DNA of 40,735 nucleotides from Candidatus Moraniibacteriota bacterium (lineage in GTDB: Bacteria; Patescibacteriota; Minisyncoccia; Moranbacterales; UBA2206): NCBI GenBank assembly GCA_030679995.1, contig JAUXSK010000003.1:1-40735 (forward strand), in the 5' to 3' direction. Each line of letters starts with the position of its first letter. Within the stretch, counting starts at the first letter, position 1. Below the pieces are notes generated by a model, which saw only the letters and a list, made by a program, of their open reading frames with translations, searched no databases and was not told where the DNA came from. The position numbers and the translations under genes are program-made. Positions 18,769 to 28,448 of the stretch are shown here, piece by piece.

Positions 18769-19707
18769 TCAAACTTTTAATTTCTTATATGCGCTATTGG
18801 CCGCCAAAGCGCCTTCAGCCGCGGCCATAATGATCTGCCGGAATTTATTGGAACCGGTCGTGATATCGCCGGCCGCGAAAACCCCCAGCACATTCGTACT
18901 TTGATCGGCGCCGACTTTGATAAAATTCTGTTCATCGGTTTCCACTCCCAGCTTCCTAGCCAACTCGATGCCAGGTTCACTGCCGATTTCGATGAAAACC
19001 CCGTCAACCGGCAAAAACGTCTTATCATTTTCCAATGCCCGATCAAGGATTATCCTTTCCACTTTGACATCCCCTTTTATTTCAATGACGTTCGCCTTCT
19101 TGATAATTTCAATTTTCGGATTAGCCGCCAGCCTATCGAGCCACACCGGCTCAGCTGACAATTTCTCGCCGCGATAGACCAGATACACCTTGGAAGCGAA
19201 ATCGGTCAGCTCCAGGGCCACCACGGCCGCCGAATTACCGCCGCCGATCACGCTGACGACCTTGTTGCGGAAAAACATCGCATCGCAAGTGGCGCAATAT
19301 GAAACACCTTTGCCGGTAAATTCCTTTTCACCTGGAATATTCATCTTACGATAGCTGGCACCCATCGCCATAATTAGCGTTTTAGCCAGATATTTCTCTT
19401 TGCCACTTCCTATCTCGAAAATGTCGGCAGCGTTTTTTTGGACGGAGTTGATAGATTCGCCTTTGATTTGCACTCCGAAATTATTGACCTGTTCGACCAT
19501 CCGGCCGATCAGCTCTTTGCCCTGAATCGAAACGACTCCCGGCCAATTCTCCAAACTATGGATTTCGTTTATTTGTCCGCCCGGTTCCATACCGAATATC
19601 AAATGATCCAGCTTATAACGCGAAGCATACAATGAAGCCGTAAGTCCGGCTGCTCCAGCACCGATGATAATCAAATCATATATCTTATTTTCTTTTTCCA
19701 TAGCCAT
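18769..19707 (-). CDS. trxB: Thioredoxin reductase
   Basis: IIGAGAAGLTASLYASRY, SYCATCDAMFF redox site, VIGGGNSAAVVALELT, VFAAGDITTG. Confidence 0.95.
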   Translation of the reverse strand: MAMEKENKIYDLIIIGAGAAGLTASLYASRYKLDHLIFGMEPGGQINEIHSLENWPGVVSIQGKELIGRMVEQVNNFGVQIKGESINSVQKNAADIFEIGSGKEKYLAKTLIMAMGASYRKMNIPGEKEFTGKGVSYCATCDAMFFRNKVVSVIGGGNSAAVVALELTDFASKVYLVYRGEKLSAEPVWLDRLAANPKIEIIKKANVIEIKGDVKVERIILDRALENDKTFLPVDGVFIEIGSEPGIELARKLGVETDEQNFIKVGADQSTNVLGVFAAGDITTGSNKFRQIIMAAAEGALAANSAYKKLKV

Positions 19708-19810
19708 TTTTTTTATTTCTTAAAATTTATTATCCCCGCTACCAATCCGCCTTTTTGTCCATTTTAACATTCCGGAAATAAAAAAACAAATCTGACTGGA
19801 AACAGCGCGC

Positions 19811-19843
19811 AAAAAAAGCAGCCCGGAAAATCCCGGCTGCTTT
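19811..19843 (-). terminator. Terminator downstream of thioredoxin
   Basis: AGCAGCC...GGCTGCT stem with a T tract on the minus strand. Confidence 0.75.
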
Positions 19844-19867
19844 CCGCGAGGTGCTTTATAAAATTTC

Positions 19868-20209
19868 CTACAAACTTCCCAGCTCGGTCTTCAGACTGTC
19901 TTTATTCTGCACGCCGACAAATTCTTTGACGACCTTGCCGCCTTTGAAAATCTTGATCGAAGGGATTGACATTATGCCGAATTTGGCAGCGGTATCGGGA
20001 TTTTCATCGACATTGAGCTTGCCTATTTTGGCCCTATCCCCCATCTCAGTTGCCAAATCGCTGATTATCGGGCCCATCATCTGGCACGGACCGCACCACG
20101 GCGCCCAAAAATCGACCAAGACCGGTTTGTCGCTTTTCAGGACTTCCTGTTCGAAATTCTGGTCTGTAAATTCCATCGCCATATAGTTTTGAAATCTCCA
20201 ATCTTGCAA
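19868..20209 (-). CDS. trxA: Thioredoxin
   Basis: VDFWAPWCGPCQMMGPI active site, GIMSIPSIKIFKGG. Confidence 0.95.
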   Translation of the reverse strand: MQDWRFQNYMAMEFTDQNFEQEVLKSDKPVLVDFWAPWCGPCQMMGPIISDLATEMGDRAKIGKLNVDENPDTAAKFGIMSIPSIKIFKGGKVVKEFVGVQNKDSLKTELGSL

Positions 20210-20230
20210 ATGTTTAATATTGTCTTTGCA

Positions 20231-20257
20231 AAATTAAAAATTAAAAATTAAAAATTA
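20231..20257. repeat. Short AT-rich tandem repeat (aaaaatt unit)
   Basis: aaattaaaaattaaaaattaaaaatt read directly from sequence. Confidence 0.7.
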
Positions 20258-21355
20258 TCATAGCCAATTATGGATCAGATATACCCCGATAAACAGCATT
20301 ATCGCACCCGCCACCAAATGCAGCAACCTGATATTGCGCTGCCTCCAGCTCTCAAGCCGCTTGGCTCTGATTCCGAAATACATCCCGATAGTTATTACAA
20401 CCATCGGCAGGATAAATATCAGATTATAGAGCGCCAGCAAGGAAACTGACCGTGCCAAGTCCTCCCTTTGCGCCAAAAGACCCAAAATGACTATGTACGG
20501 GCCACTCGTGCAAGGCAGAAGGAAAAGACTTACTACGAATCCAGCCCCCATCGCACCCAACGGGCTGGTTACCTTTTTGATAATCGATTGCATTTTCGGC
20601 CGCCAACCGAAAGGGACCTCCATCACGAAACCTTTGCCATACCAGAAAAAATCCTTCAAATTGGCCAGACCGATTAAGATGGCTATGCCTCCGATAACGA
20701 TGGAAAAAATCTGCGGAAGATTGAAGGCGCCTATAGCTTTGTATATTCCCAGACCCATCAGAAAATATGAGATAAAAACAGACAGCGAAAACATCAAGCC
20801 GGATAGCAATCCTTCTTTTCTGCCCTTGGAAGAAATCACGGTCGCAACCAGAAGGATCAGGACGGCAAAAGCGCAGGGATTGATCGCATCCACCAACGCC
20901 GCCCAAAACAAAACCGGTATTGAAACGCTGGCACCGGAATGTTTGTCCGCCCCCTTGCCACTGTTGCTTTCCAATAACAGGCTGATTTTTTCCGGCGTAG
21001 GGAATTCCGATGCGTCGGTCTGGTCGATTTCTTTGACAAAACTATCGATAATCGGTTTATCGCCAAAAATCATCTTATCAGAAAAAAATACCACCGGAAA
21101 ACCGCGTTTCTCCGCCGGTACGCCGAAAGCATCGAAAAATTTATTCAGATAATCCAAATTATACGGACCAGAAGCTTCAATTTTCTGGATATCATATTTG
21201 CCGTAAATATCCTGCTCTTGGAAATATCCATTGACTTGTTCGCAATGCGCGCAAGTTTCCGAATAGAAATAAATAGCTTTTTTCTTATCTGCCTGCGCCA
21301 AAACCAGCATCGGAACGAAAAGAAGCGCGAAAATGACCAGGGAAATTTTTTTCAT
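20258..21355 (-). CDS. DsbD/CcdA-like thiol:disulfide transporter with N-terminal thioredoxin-fold domain
   Basis: Signal peptide, SETCAHCEQV (CxxC), DAINPCAFAVLILLVA, FLLPCTSGPYIV. Confidence 0.85.
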   Translation of the reverse strand: MKKISLVIFALLFVPMLVLAQADKKKAIYFYSETCAHCEQVNGYFQEQDIYGKYDIQKIEASGPYNLDYLNKFFDAFGVPAEKRGFPVVFFSDKMIFGDKPIIDSFVKEIDQTDASEFPTPEKISLLLESNSGKGADKHSGASVSIPVLFWAALVDAINPCAFAVLILLVATVISSKGRKEGLLSGLMFSLSVFISYFLMGLGIYKAIGAFNLPQIFSIVIGGIAILIGLANLKDFFWYGKGFVMEVPFGWRPKMQSIIKKVTSPLGAMGAGFVVSLFLLPCTSGPYIVILGLLAQREDLARSVSLLALYNLIFILPMVVITIGMYFGIRAKRLESWRQRNIRLLHLVAGAIMLFIGVYLIHNWL

Positions 21356-21387
21356 TGCGTTTTTAATTAAATTTTGATTTTTTAAAT

Positions 21388-22107
21388 TTATTCCCCGAAC
21401 CTTCTTTGCCGGTTTACATATTCATCCAACGCCTCTCCCAATTTCTCATCGTTGAAATCGGGATATTTATCATCGACGAAACACAGTTGCGCGTTCGCCA
21501 TATCCCACATCATAAAACCGGCGCTCAGGTGGGCGTCTCCGCCGGTCCGGACCAGATAATCGACCGGCGGCAGATCCGCGGTCATCAGATTCTCCTTCAG
21601 CATCTGCGCGGTTATTTTAATCCCTTTTTCATATTTATCGTGGATTTTCGCGATAGCAGAAAGCATTTCGTCATCACCATTGTAGGCTAACATAAAATTG
21701 ATGATTTTCTTTTCATAGTTTTTGGTTTTTTCAACCAACATATACAATATCCGCTTCAATGATTCCGGGAATTGATCCTCCCATCGTCCGATGAAATTGA
21801 CCTTGATTTCATTTTCATAGATATCCGATCCTTCCAACATCCTTTCGAAATATTTCTTATATATGTCCAACAAGGCTTTCTTTTCTTGGATAGGCCTTTT
21901 TGTCAGATTATCAATGGATGATCCCCAAAAAGTTATGCAATCCACGCCTTTTTTCAAAGCGAAACGGATAAGTTTCTCGGTATTTTCAGCGCCAGCTTCA
22001 TGTCCCTTCCAAGGCGCTAAACCTCGATCCTTGGCCCAACGGCGATTGCCATCCGGAATAATGACCAGATGTTTTGGCATTTGTTTGGATATTCCTTCAG
22101 TAGTCAT
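21388..22107 (-). CDS. uppS: Isoprenyl (undecaprenyl) diphosphate synthase family protein, divergent
   Basis: HLVIIPDGNRRWAKDRGLAPWKGHEAG, CITFWGSSIDNLTKRP, VDYLVRTGGDAHLSAGFMMW. Confidence 0.8.
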   Translation of the reverse strand: MTTEGISKQMPKHLVIIPDGNRRWAKDRGLAPWKGHEAGAENTEKLIRFALKKGVDCITFWGSSIDNLTKRPIQEKKALLDIYKKYFERMLEGSDIYENEIKVNFIGRWEDQFPESLKRILYMLVEKTKNYEKKIINFMLAYNGDDEMLSAIAKIHDKYEKGIKITAQMLKENLMTADLPPVDYLVRTGGDAHLSAGFMMWDMANAQLCFVDDKYPDFNDEKLGEALDEYVNRQRRFGE

Positions 22108-22163
22108 ATATGAAAATTTTACCTTGAAATTAACAAATAGGCAACTTTACCACGCCGGTCTGA

Positions 22164-23234
22164 TCACATTTCCCTATCCAGCATATATTCCGCGATGCCA
22201 GATAGGAATTCCCGGGACTCATTATTCTTAAATTTTATTTTACCCAAGGCTATCAAAGCTTCTCGGATGAATTTTGCGGCTAATTTTTGCGAGTACTCCA
22301 GCGAACCGGTTTCTATGATCACTTGCCGGAAATCCTCAAGCTCTTCCCGCTTCAAATCTGTTTTTTTCAAATATTTTTTAATGACCGCTTTTTGCTTGGC
22401 ATTGCCAAGCTCCAAAGCCTTGATTACTAAAACCGTCTGTTTGCCTTCGACGATATCCGATCCGACCGGCTTGCCGATTTTCTTCTCTTCCCCGAAAATT
22501 CCCAAGATGTCATCCTGGAGCTGGAAAGCTTTTCCAAGCGGCAAAGCATAATCGGAAAAATGCTTCAATAGTTTCGCATCTCCACCCGCCAATATGCCGC
22601 CTAGATGCAAAGGCCCCTCGAAAGTGTAGCGCGCGGTCTTGCATTCGTGCATCTTTAAAACAGCCTCTTCGGTCGCCTCACCCGCGTATTGCATCATCAC
22701 GTCCATCATTTCTCCAGGCACCGTGATAAAAACGATTTTCTGCAGTTTATCCAAGGCCTTGATGATATTTCCCGCCGGAAATTTGGAATTGAAAATTATT
22801 TCGCAGGCCATTGCCGCAGTCATATCGCCCGCCATCATCGCCATAGAATTTCCAAAATGCATATGATCTTTGCCTAAATCATATTTTTTTCCGATATTCT
22901 TGAATCTCTCATGGATGGTTTCCACTCCATGCCGGCTCGGATCGCGATCAATGATATCGTCATGGATAAGTAAAAACGAATGCAACAATTCAACTGCGAT
23001 AGAAATTCCCATAGCCCTCCGTTTATCTTTCCCGCCAGCCGCCAGATAACCGAAATACAAAAAAGCCGGCCGGATCCTCTTGCCTCCAGCCATCGTATAA
23101 TCCCTAATAAGGTGCAACGTTTCTTCTGCGATGACATCTATCTTGCCAGCCTCTTGGATTTTTTTCTGGAAATACTTTTCCAGATACGGATCAATTTTCC
23201 CCTTAAATTCAACTAAAGCCTTCTTCGCATCCAC
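22164..23234 (-). CDS. Polyprenyl synthetase (trans-prenyltransferase)
   Basis: AGGKRIRPA, LIHDDIIDRDPSRHG (first Asp-rich motif), FQLQDDILGIFGE (second). Confidence 0.93.
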   Translation of the reverse strand: MDAKKALVEFKGKIDPYLEKYFQKKIQEAGKIDVIAEETLHLIRDYTMAGGKRIRPAFLYFGYLAAGGKDKRRAMGISIAVELLHSFLLIHDDIIDRDPSRHGVETIHERFKNIGKKYDLGKDHMHFGNSMAMMAGDMTAAMACEIIFNSKFPAGNIIKALDKLQKIVFITVPGEMMDVMMQYAGEATEEAVLKMHECKTARYTFEGPLHLGGILAGGDAKLLKHFSDYALPLGKAFQLQDDILGIFGEEKKIGKPVGSDIVEGKQTVLVIKALELGNAKQKAVIKKYLKKTDLKREELEDFRQVIIETGSLEYSQKLAAKFIREALIALGKIKFKNNESREFLSGIAEYMLDREM

Positions 23235-23315
23235 AAAAATTGTATTTAGTGCTTAGTAATGGACTGCGCATCCTTGTAGTCCGACTGCCATCAGACAAAT
23301 CCGATCATTTCATTG

Positions 23316-23352
23316 TTGGCGCAAATAAAATCCCAGTACCGCCAAGGGGATT
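23316..23352. repeat. 37-bp direct repeat, copy 1 (contains the 3' 15 nt of tRNA-Glu plus its downstream flank)
   Basis: ttggcgcaaataaaatcccagtaccgccaaggggatt, identical to 23472-23508. Confidence 0.95.
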
Positions 23353-23471
23353 TTCGCGTCGTCCGCGGCGGACTCCTTGTCCTGGGCAGCGCTGAATGCT
23401 CACTTGCTCGCATCCATCGGCATTCGTCTGCGCCGCGGCGGCTTGCCTCACTGCTGCCCGTTCGAATCCGC

Positions 23472-23508
23472 TTGGCGCAAATAAAATCCCAGTACCGCCA
23501 AGGGGATT
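23472..23508. repeat. 37-bp direct repeat, copy 2 (overlaps the true tRNA-Glu 3' end)
   Basis: Same 37-mer, offset 156 bp. Confidence 0.95.
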
Positions 23509-23568
23509 CGAACCCCTGATTTCCAGGATGAGAACCTGGCGTCCTAGACCGGGCTAGACGATGACGGC
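23493..23568 (-). tRNA. tRNA-Glu(CTC)
   Basis: Cloverleaf: GCCGTCA/TGGCGGT acceptor, anticodon stem CCAGG-TTCTCAT-CCTGG (CTC), T-arm AGGGGTTCGAATCCCCT; CCA not encoded. Confidence 0.92.
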
Positions 23569-23648
23569 ATATGTCTTATTCTGATTTAAACGTAAAATCA
23601 GTCTACACCACTTAGAGCAGAAAATCAATACGCCCTGTAAAAACGGCA

Positions 23649-24974
23649 TTACACCGATTTCCAAGGAATCTCCCGCCAATGCTGACTCTGCCGGCATAAG
23701 AGTTTTTCAGCCTCCGCCGGATCAGCCATAATCGCTTCCACGACCTTTTCCATCCGCATACCCTGCGAACCCTTAACTAATACCAAATCCCCTTCTTGGA
23801 TAATTTCCCGTACTTTTTCCCCGGCTTCGACCGGACTTTCAAAATGGTAAATATTTTCTTGAGGAAAACCGTTTTTACGCAATTCATCGACAGCTGACTG
23901 CATCCTTTTCCCAACCGCGAAAAATAGATCGCCTTTGATTTCCAAAAATTTTCGTCCGACAATCCCGTGCTTTTCCGCCGATTCCCCTCCCAATTCCAGC
24001 ATATCTCCCAGCACAGCTATTTTTCTGAAATATTTTCCGCCAGAAGCGGCTATTTCACCCAACGCATCCAAAGCCGCTAAGGCTGACGTGGGTGAAGAAT
24101 TATAAGTGTCATCGATTATTGAACTGTTTTTTATGCCAACTATCAGATTCATCCGGCCATACGGCAAAGAAAAATTTTCCAAAGCCGCCCCTGCTTCCAC
24201 TAAATTTATGCCAAATCCCGTTCCGACAGCCGTAGCTGCCAGTGCCGAATAGATTTGATGCCTAGCCAGGACATTATTCAACCGCACCGGAATCGTAGTG
24301 CCTTTGTAATTCAACTTGAAACTCAAGCCTTTCAGGATCTCTTCGTAGTCATCCGCATAACTGAAAGATATGTCCGTAGCCCGCATCTGAGCCTCTTCGG
24401 AAAATCCGAAAGTCACCGCATCGCCCGGCGGATTTATTTTAGCTAGGTAGGGATTGTCCGCGTTGACTACCGCTAATCCCTTTCCGCTTAATTCTTTCAC
24501 TAAGACGCTTTTTTCTTTTGCGACACCTTCTATGTTTTTGAAAAATTCCATATGGCTCGATGAAACATCGGTTATCACGGCTACATCAGGCCGGATAAAT
24601 CCGGTCAGATATCTCATATCCCCAGGCCTGTCCGCCCCCATTTCCAAAACCAGCACCTCCGGGTACCTAATCGGCGCAAGTATGATCCAAAACCATTTTA
24701 AAAAAACCATCAGCCATCTCCAAAGGGAATCCTCCCCGCTATCCGCACCGATAATCGTCAAGGGTAGCCCGATTTCATTGTTATAATTTTTATTCGTCCT
24801 CCTGACGCGGAATTTGCTTTCTAAAACGGAAAATATAGCTTCTTTGGTCGAAGTCTTGCCGACTGAACCGGTGATGCCTACGATTTTCGGCTTATATTTC
24901 TTCAGCACCAAAACGGCCATCATACGAAGGATTTTTTGCAACATCAATATTTTGTAGGATTCGTTATTTGCCAT
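23649..24974 (-). CDS. murF: UDP-N-acetylmuramoyl-tripeptide--D-alanyl-D-alanine ligase (Mur ligase)
   Basis: GITGSVGKTSTKEAI, TNKNYNNEIGLPLTI, VLEMGADRPGDM, DDTYNSSPTSALAALDAL. Confidence 0.92.
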   Translation of the reverse strand: MANNESYKILMLQKILRMMAVLVLKKYKPKIVGITGSVGKTSTKEAIFSVLESKFRVRRTNKNYNNEIGLPLTIIGADSGEDSLWRWLMVFLKWFWIILAPIRYPEVLVLEMGADRPGDMRYLTGFIRPDVAVITDVSSSHMEFFKNIEGVAKEKSVLVKELSGKGLAVVNADNPYLAKINPPGDAVTFGFSEEAQMRATDISFSYADDYEEILKGLSFKLNYKGTTIPVRLNNVLARHQIYSALAATAVGTGFGINLVEAGAALENFSLPYGRMNLIVGIKNSSIIDDTYNSSPTSALAALDALGEIAASGGKYFRKIAVLGDMLELGGESAEKHGIVGRKFLEIKGDLFFAVGKRMQSAVDELRKNGFPQENIYHFESPVEAGEKVREIIQEGDLVLVKGSQGMRMEKVVEAIMADPAEAEKLLCRQSQHWREIPWKSV

Positions 24975-26857
24975 TACTTTTCTTTCTTTTTAGATTCTTT
25001 AACCTCAGACGGAGGCGCATCCGCGCTATCGGCCGCCACTTCGGCTTTATCCTTTTCCTCTGAAAGCTGGCTTAATGTATGGTATCGGTTAAATTCATCC
25101 AATTCTTTTTGCGTATATTCCTCCGTCGGCTCGACATTATAATATTCCAGCAAGAATTTCATCAATTCGCCGAAAGCCGGCGCCGCGCTCGATTCAGCCC
25201 ATTCCACGTTTTTCGGATTATCCAACTTCACGACGATGACGAATTTTGGATCGTTGATCGGAGCGAATCCGGCAAAAGACCCCGTTGATTTCCCTTCCGC
25301 ATATTTTCCGGTTTCCGGATCGACCAACTGCGCCGTACCCGTCTTGCCGCCTACCAGATAACCCGGGACGTCCGCCCGCTTGCCATGTCCGTCCGTCACC
25401 ACGCTGCGCAATATCTCAGCGGTCTGCATAGCGGCCTGCGGAGAAATAACCCGGCGGACTTCCTGCGTCCGCACAACATCTTCACTACCATCCGCATGGA
25501 TAATACTATCGATTATTTGCGGTTTCATCAAGGTACCGCCATTGGCGATGGCGCTATATGCTGCCGCCAATTGGATCGGAGTGACCGTGATACCCTGTCC
25601 GAATGAGGCCGTAAAGAACTGGATATTGCTTTTCAGATTTTTCAAATTATTGATATTTCCCCTGGCCTCTCCGACCAATTCTATCCCCGTCTGGGTTCCA
25701 AAGCCGAACCGCTCGACATAATCGGCAAAATTCTTATTGCCCAACAATTTTTCCACATATATGACCCCGGTATTCAAGGATTTTTCCAATACTTGGGTCA
25801 TGGTCTGTTTGCCATTGGATTTCAAATCGGAATTGCGGATGTTATAACCCGCTTCTTTGACTGATCCGGTATCGATATAGGTCGTGTCAGGTGAAATCTT
25901 GCCGCTGTCCAAGCCGGCTGCGATCGTAATCGGCTTAAAAACACTTCCCGACTCGTAAGCGTCGTTTACCGCCGGATTGCGGAAAGAGTTTAGGTCCTCG
26001 GTCTTGGCATAATCATTCGGATTGAAAGTCGGATAGCTGGCCAAAGTCAATATTTTTCCGGTATCCGGGTCCATAATCACGATTTGTCCTCCGTCTGCCG
26101 CGTATCTTTCAGTCGCGCTCTTCAGGATTTTTTCAGCTTGATATTGCGCGATATGATCCAATGTCAGGATAAGGGTATCGCCGTTTTTAGCTTGTGAAAT
26201 CTCTTTTTGCCCACCACCTATCCAACCACCGGATGCGTCCCGCTCATGGAAAAGCGATCCGTCGGTCCCTCTTAGCTGATCATCGAAATAAGCTTCCAAG
26301 CCATAGCGTCCACCCAAAGTATCGCCCTTCCAGCCCACGAACCCCAACGCATTGGCTGCTAATTCAGAAGAAGGATAGTATCGATAATTTTCATCGGCCA
26401 ATCGGATACCCTTCAAATCCAAATCTTTGATTTTTCCGATTTCATCTTCATTCAAACGATGTTTCAGCAATTCATACATATCATCCTTATTTTCAAATCT
26501 GGTTTTAAGATCCCCGGCATCCATTTGCAAAATCGACGCCACGGCATCGGCCGCCTCGGACGAATCCTCGATTTCCTTCGGCACAGCATATGCCATTTTG
26601 GTTTCGCGATTGACTGCCGCCGGATACAACCCCGCCCGATCCTTCATAAATATTTCTCCGCGCTTCGGAACCAGGTTTTTAAAAAAAGAATGTTGGCCCT
26701 CAGCCAAAGCCCGATACTGGTCGCATTGGAGAACCTGCAAATTATAGAAACGCAATAAAAGCACCAACACTAGCGCAAAAAACAAAAAGGCCAGCGCATT
26801 TATCCTCCAGTTGGAAACCCCCTCGGATTTTTTCTTATTTATAACTGATACTGACAT
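24974..26857 (-). CDS. Penicillin-binding protein 2 / FtsI-type transpeptidase
   Basis: YESGSVFKPIT (SxxK), VGGKTGTAQ (KTG), TM N-terminus, PASTA-less dimerisation region. Confidence 0.92.
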   Translation of the reverse strand: MSVSVINKKKSEGVSNWRINALAFLFFALVLVLLLRFYNLQVLQCDQYRALAEGQHSFFKNLVPKRGEIFMKDRAGLYPAAVNRETKMAYAVPKEIEDSSEAADAVASILQMDAGDLKTRFENKDDMYELLKHRLNEDEIGKIKDLDLKGIRLADENYRYYPSSELAANALGFVGWKGDTLGGRYGLEAYFDDQLRGTDGSLFHERDASGGWIGGGQKEISQAKNGDTLILTLDHIAQYQAEKILKSATERYAADGGQIVIMDPDTGKILTLASYPTFNPNDYAKTEDLNSFRNPAVNDAYESGSVFKPITIAAGLDSGKISPDTTYIDTGSVKEAGYNIRNSDLKSNGKQTMTQVLEKSLNTGVIYVEKLLGNKNFADYVERFGFGTQTGIELVGEARGNINNLKNLKSNIQFFTASFGQGITVTPIQLAAAYSAIANGGTLMKPQIIDSIIHADGSEDVVRTQEVRRVISPQAAMQTAEILRSVVTDGHGKRADVPGYLVGGKTGTAQLVDPETGKYAEGKSTGSFAGFAPINDPKFVIVVKLDNPKNVEWAESSAAPAFGELMKFLLEYYNVEPTEEYTQKELDEFNRYHTLSQLSEEKDKAEVAADSADAPPSEVKESKKKEK

Positions 26858-26910
26858 AGAATAATAAAAAGTCCTGCTTAAAAACCAATAAGTCTAAAGT
26901 CTCCCTCGGA

Positions 26911-27318
26911 TCACTTCATTGCCACAGGCCCATTTATTTCCACATAGGTCACCTCGCCGGAATTTACCAAATTCAAATCCTGCGAAGCTTTTTCAATATT
27001 ATACATCGAACGCAATTCGACTTCATGGATCTCCATCCGCTTGCTTTCCTTGTCCAATTCTTGGATTTTGCCTTCCAGTTCCCGGATTTCATAACCCTTG
27101 GTCGCGATATCATTGACTTGATACAGATAGAATGCCCCGCAGACACAAGCGCCCAGCGCTATAGCGAAAACCAGCGACATCAAGTTGATTTCAGCCCTTC
27201 CAGCTGTGCCGATTTTTCCGTTTGCGGAAAAAACGCCGCCCAAAAAAGCAGAAGTTTTTCGCATCCGAGCCCGGTCAGGGCCCTTGGCAGATTTGTTTAA
27301 AATCAAAACTCGCGACAT
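26911..27318 (-). CDS. FtsL/septum-formation-like protein (TM plus coiled coil)
   Basis: TM (LVFAIALGACVCGAFYLYQV) followed by a coiled-coil segment; located between rsmH and the PBP gene. Confidence 0.6.
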   Translation of the reverse strand: MSRVLILNKSAKGPDRARMRKTSAFLGGVFSANGKIGTAGRAEINLMSLVFAIALGACVCGAFYLYQVNDIATKGYEIRELEGKIQELDKESKRMEIHEVELRSMYNIEKASQDLNLVNSGEVTYVEINGPVAMK

Positions 27319-27387
27319 TTATTTTCAGTCCCCCTGAAAATTTTTTGTTTATTTTTATATTTTGTCAGTGCTTTTGCATTTTGCGCC

Positions 27388-28326
27388 TTATCCTTGTATT
27401 TTTTCACAAATCCGGAGCTTCGCGCTCCGTGACCGAGGATTACCACCCAGTTCATCCTCCGTCGGAATAACCGGCTTTTTTGTGATTATCCTGATTTTAG
27501 CTTTCCGACCGCACTGGCAAATCGGGAAGTCCGCCGGGCAAATGCATCCCTTAGCATTTTCCCGATATATATTTTTAACTATCCTGTCTTCTAATGAATG
27601 GAATGAGATGATGGCCAACCGTCCTCCGACTTCCAAGGCGTCGATCGCCTGCGGCACGAATTTATCCAGCATTTCCAGTTCCTTATTGGTCTCGATCCGC
27701 AAAGCCTGGAAAGTTTTCGTCGCTGGATGGATCTTGCCATGCTGGAATCTTTCCGGTATCGCGTCATTTATGATCCCGACCAGTTCGTGCGTCGTCTCAA
27801 TGGGTTTTATTTTCCGCCGGTCGGCAATCCTCTTGGCGATGATGCCGGCAAACCTCTCTTCACCGTAATTTTTCAGGATGCGGGCGATTTCTCCCTGCGT
27901 ATATTCATTCACGATCTTCCTAGCCGTCAATCCGCCTTCGCGGTCAAGGCGCATATCCAGCGGCGCGTCCTGCAAAAAACTCATCCCGACTGCCGGATCC
28001 TCCAATTGTATCGAGGAATATCCGAGGTCAGCCAAAATCGCATCTACCTTCCCGATTCCCAGCTCCGCCAAGATATTTTGCAGATTTGCAAAATTATCTT
28101 TGACCGTAATCACATTCCCGCCTTCTCCGGGCAATCGTTTGCGGAAACCATCAATCGCCTGAGAATCCTGATCAATGGCAATGAGTTTCCCTCCTCCGCC
28201 GATAATTTTCAAAATCTCATCGCTGTGTCCGCCTCCCCCCAGAGTGGCGTCCACAGCAACGGATCCTTTTTTCAAATTGAGACCTTCGATGCTTTCTTTC
28301 AGCAAAACCGATTTATGAATTGTCAT
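27388..28326 (-). CDS. rsmH: 16S rRNA (cytosine1402-N4)-methyltransferase
   Basis: AVDATLGGGGHSDEIL, DLGYSSIQLEDP, FQALRIETNKEL, ISFHSLEDRIVK. Confidence 0.96.
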   Translation of the reverse strand: MTIHKSVLLKESIEGLNLKKGSVAVDATLGGGGHSDEILKIIGGGGKLIAIDQDSQAIDGFRKRLPGEGGNVITVKDNFANLQNILAELGIGKVDAILADLGYSSIQLEDPAVGMSFLQDAPLDMRLDREGGLTARKIVNEYTQGEIARILKNYGEERFAGIIAKRIADRRKIKPIETTHELVGIINDAIPERFQHGKIHPATKTFQALRIETNKELEMLDKFVPQAIDALEVGGRLAIISFHSLEDRIVKNIYRENAKGCICPADFPICQCGRKAKIRIITKKPVIPTEDELGGNPRSRSAKLRICEKIQG

Positions 28327-28448
28327 CCCATAATTTCAAATTATAAATTTTAAATTTAAAATGAAATCCAAATGATAAAATTTTTAATATTTATCCATTC
28401 AGTGATTTAAAATTGATTTAAAATTTAAAATTTAATCTTTAAAATTTC

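Noticed and set aside
23313-23519. 68-aa ORF containing the duplicated peptide LAQIKSQYRQGD
   Set aside because: It is produced by the 37-bp direct repeat at the tRNA-Glu 3' end; structure and composition indicate non-coding repeat DNA.
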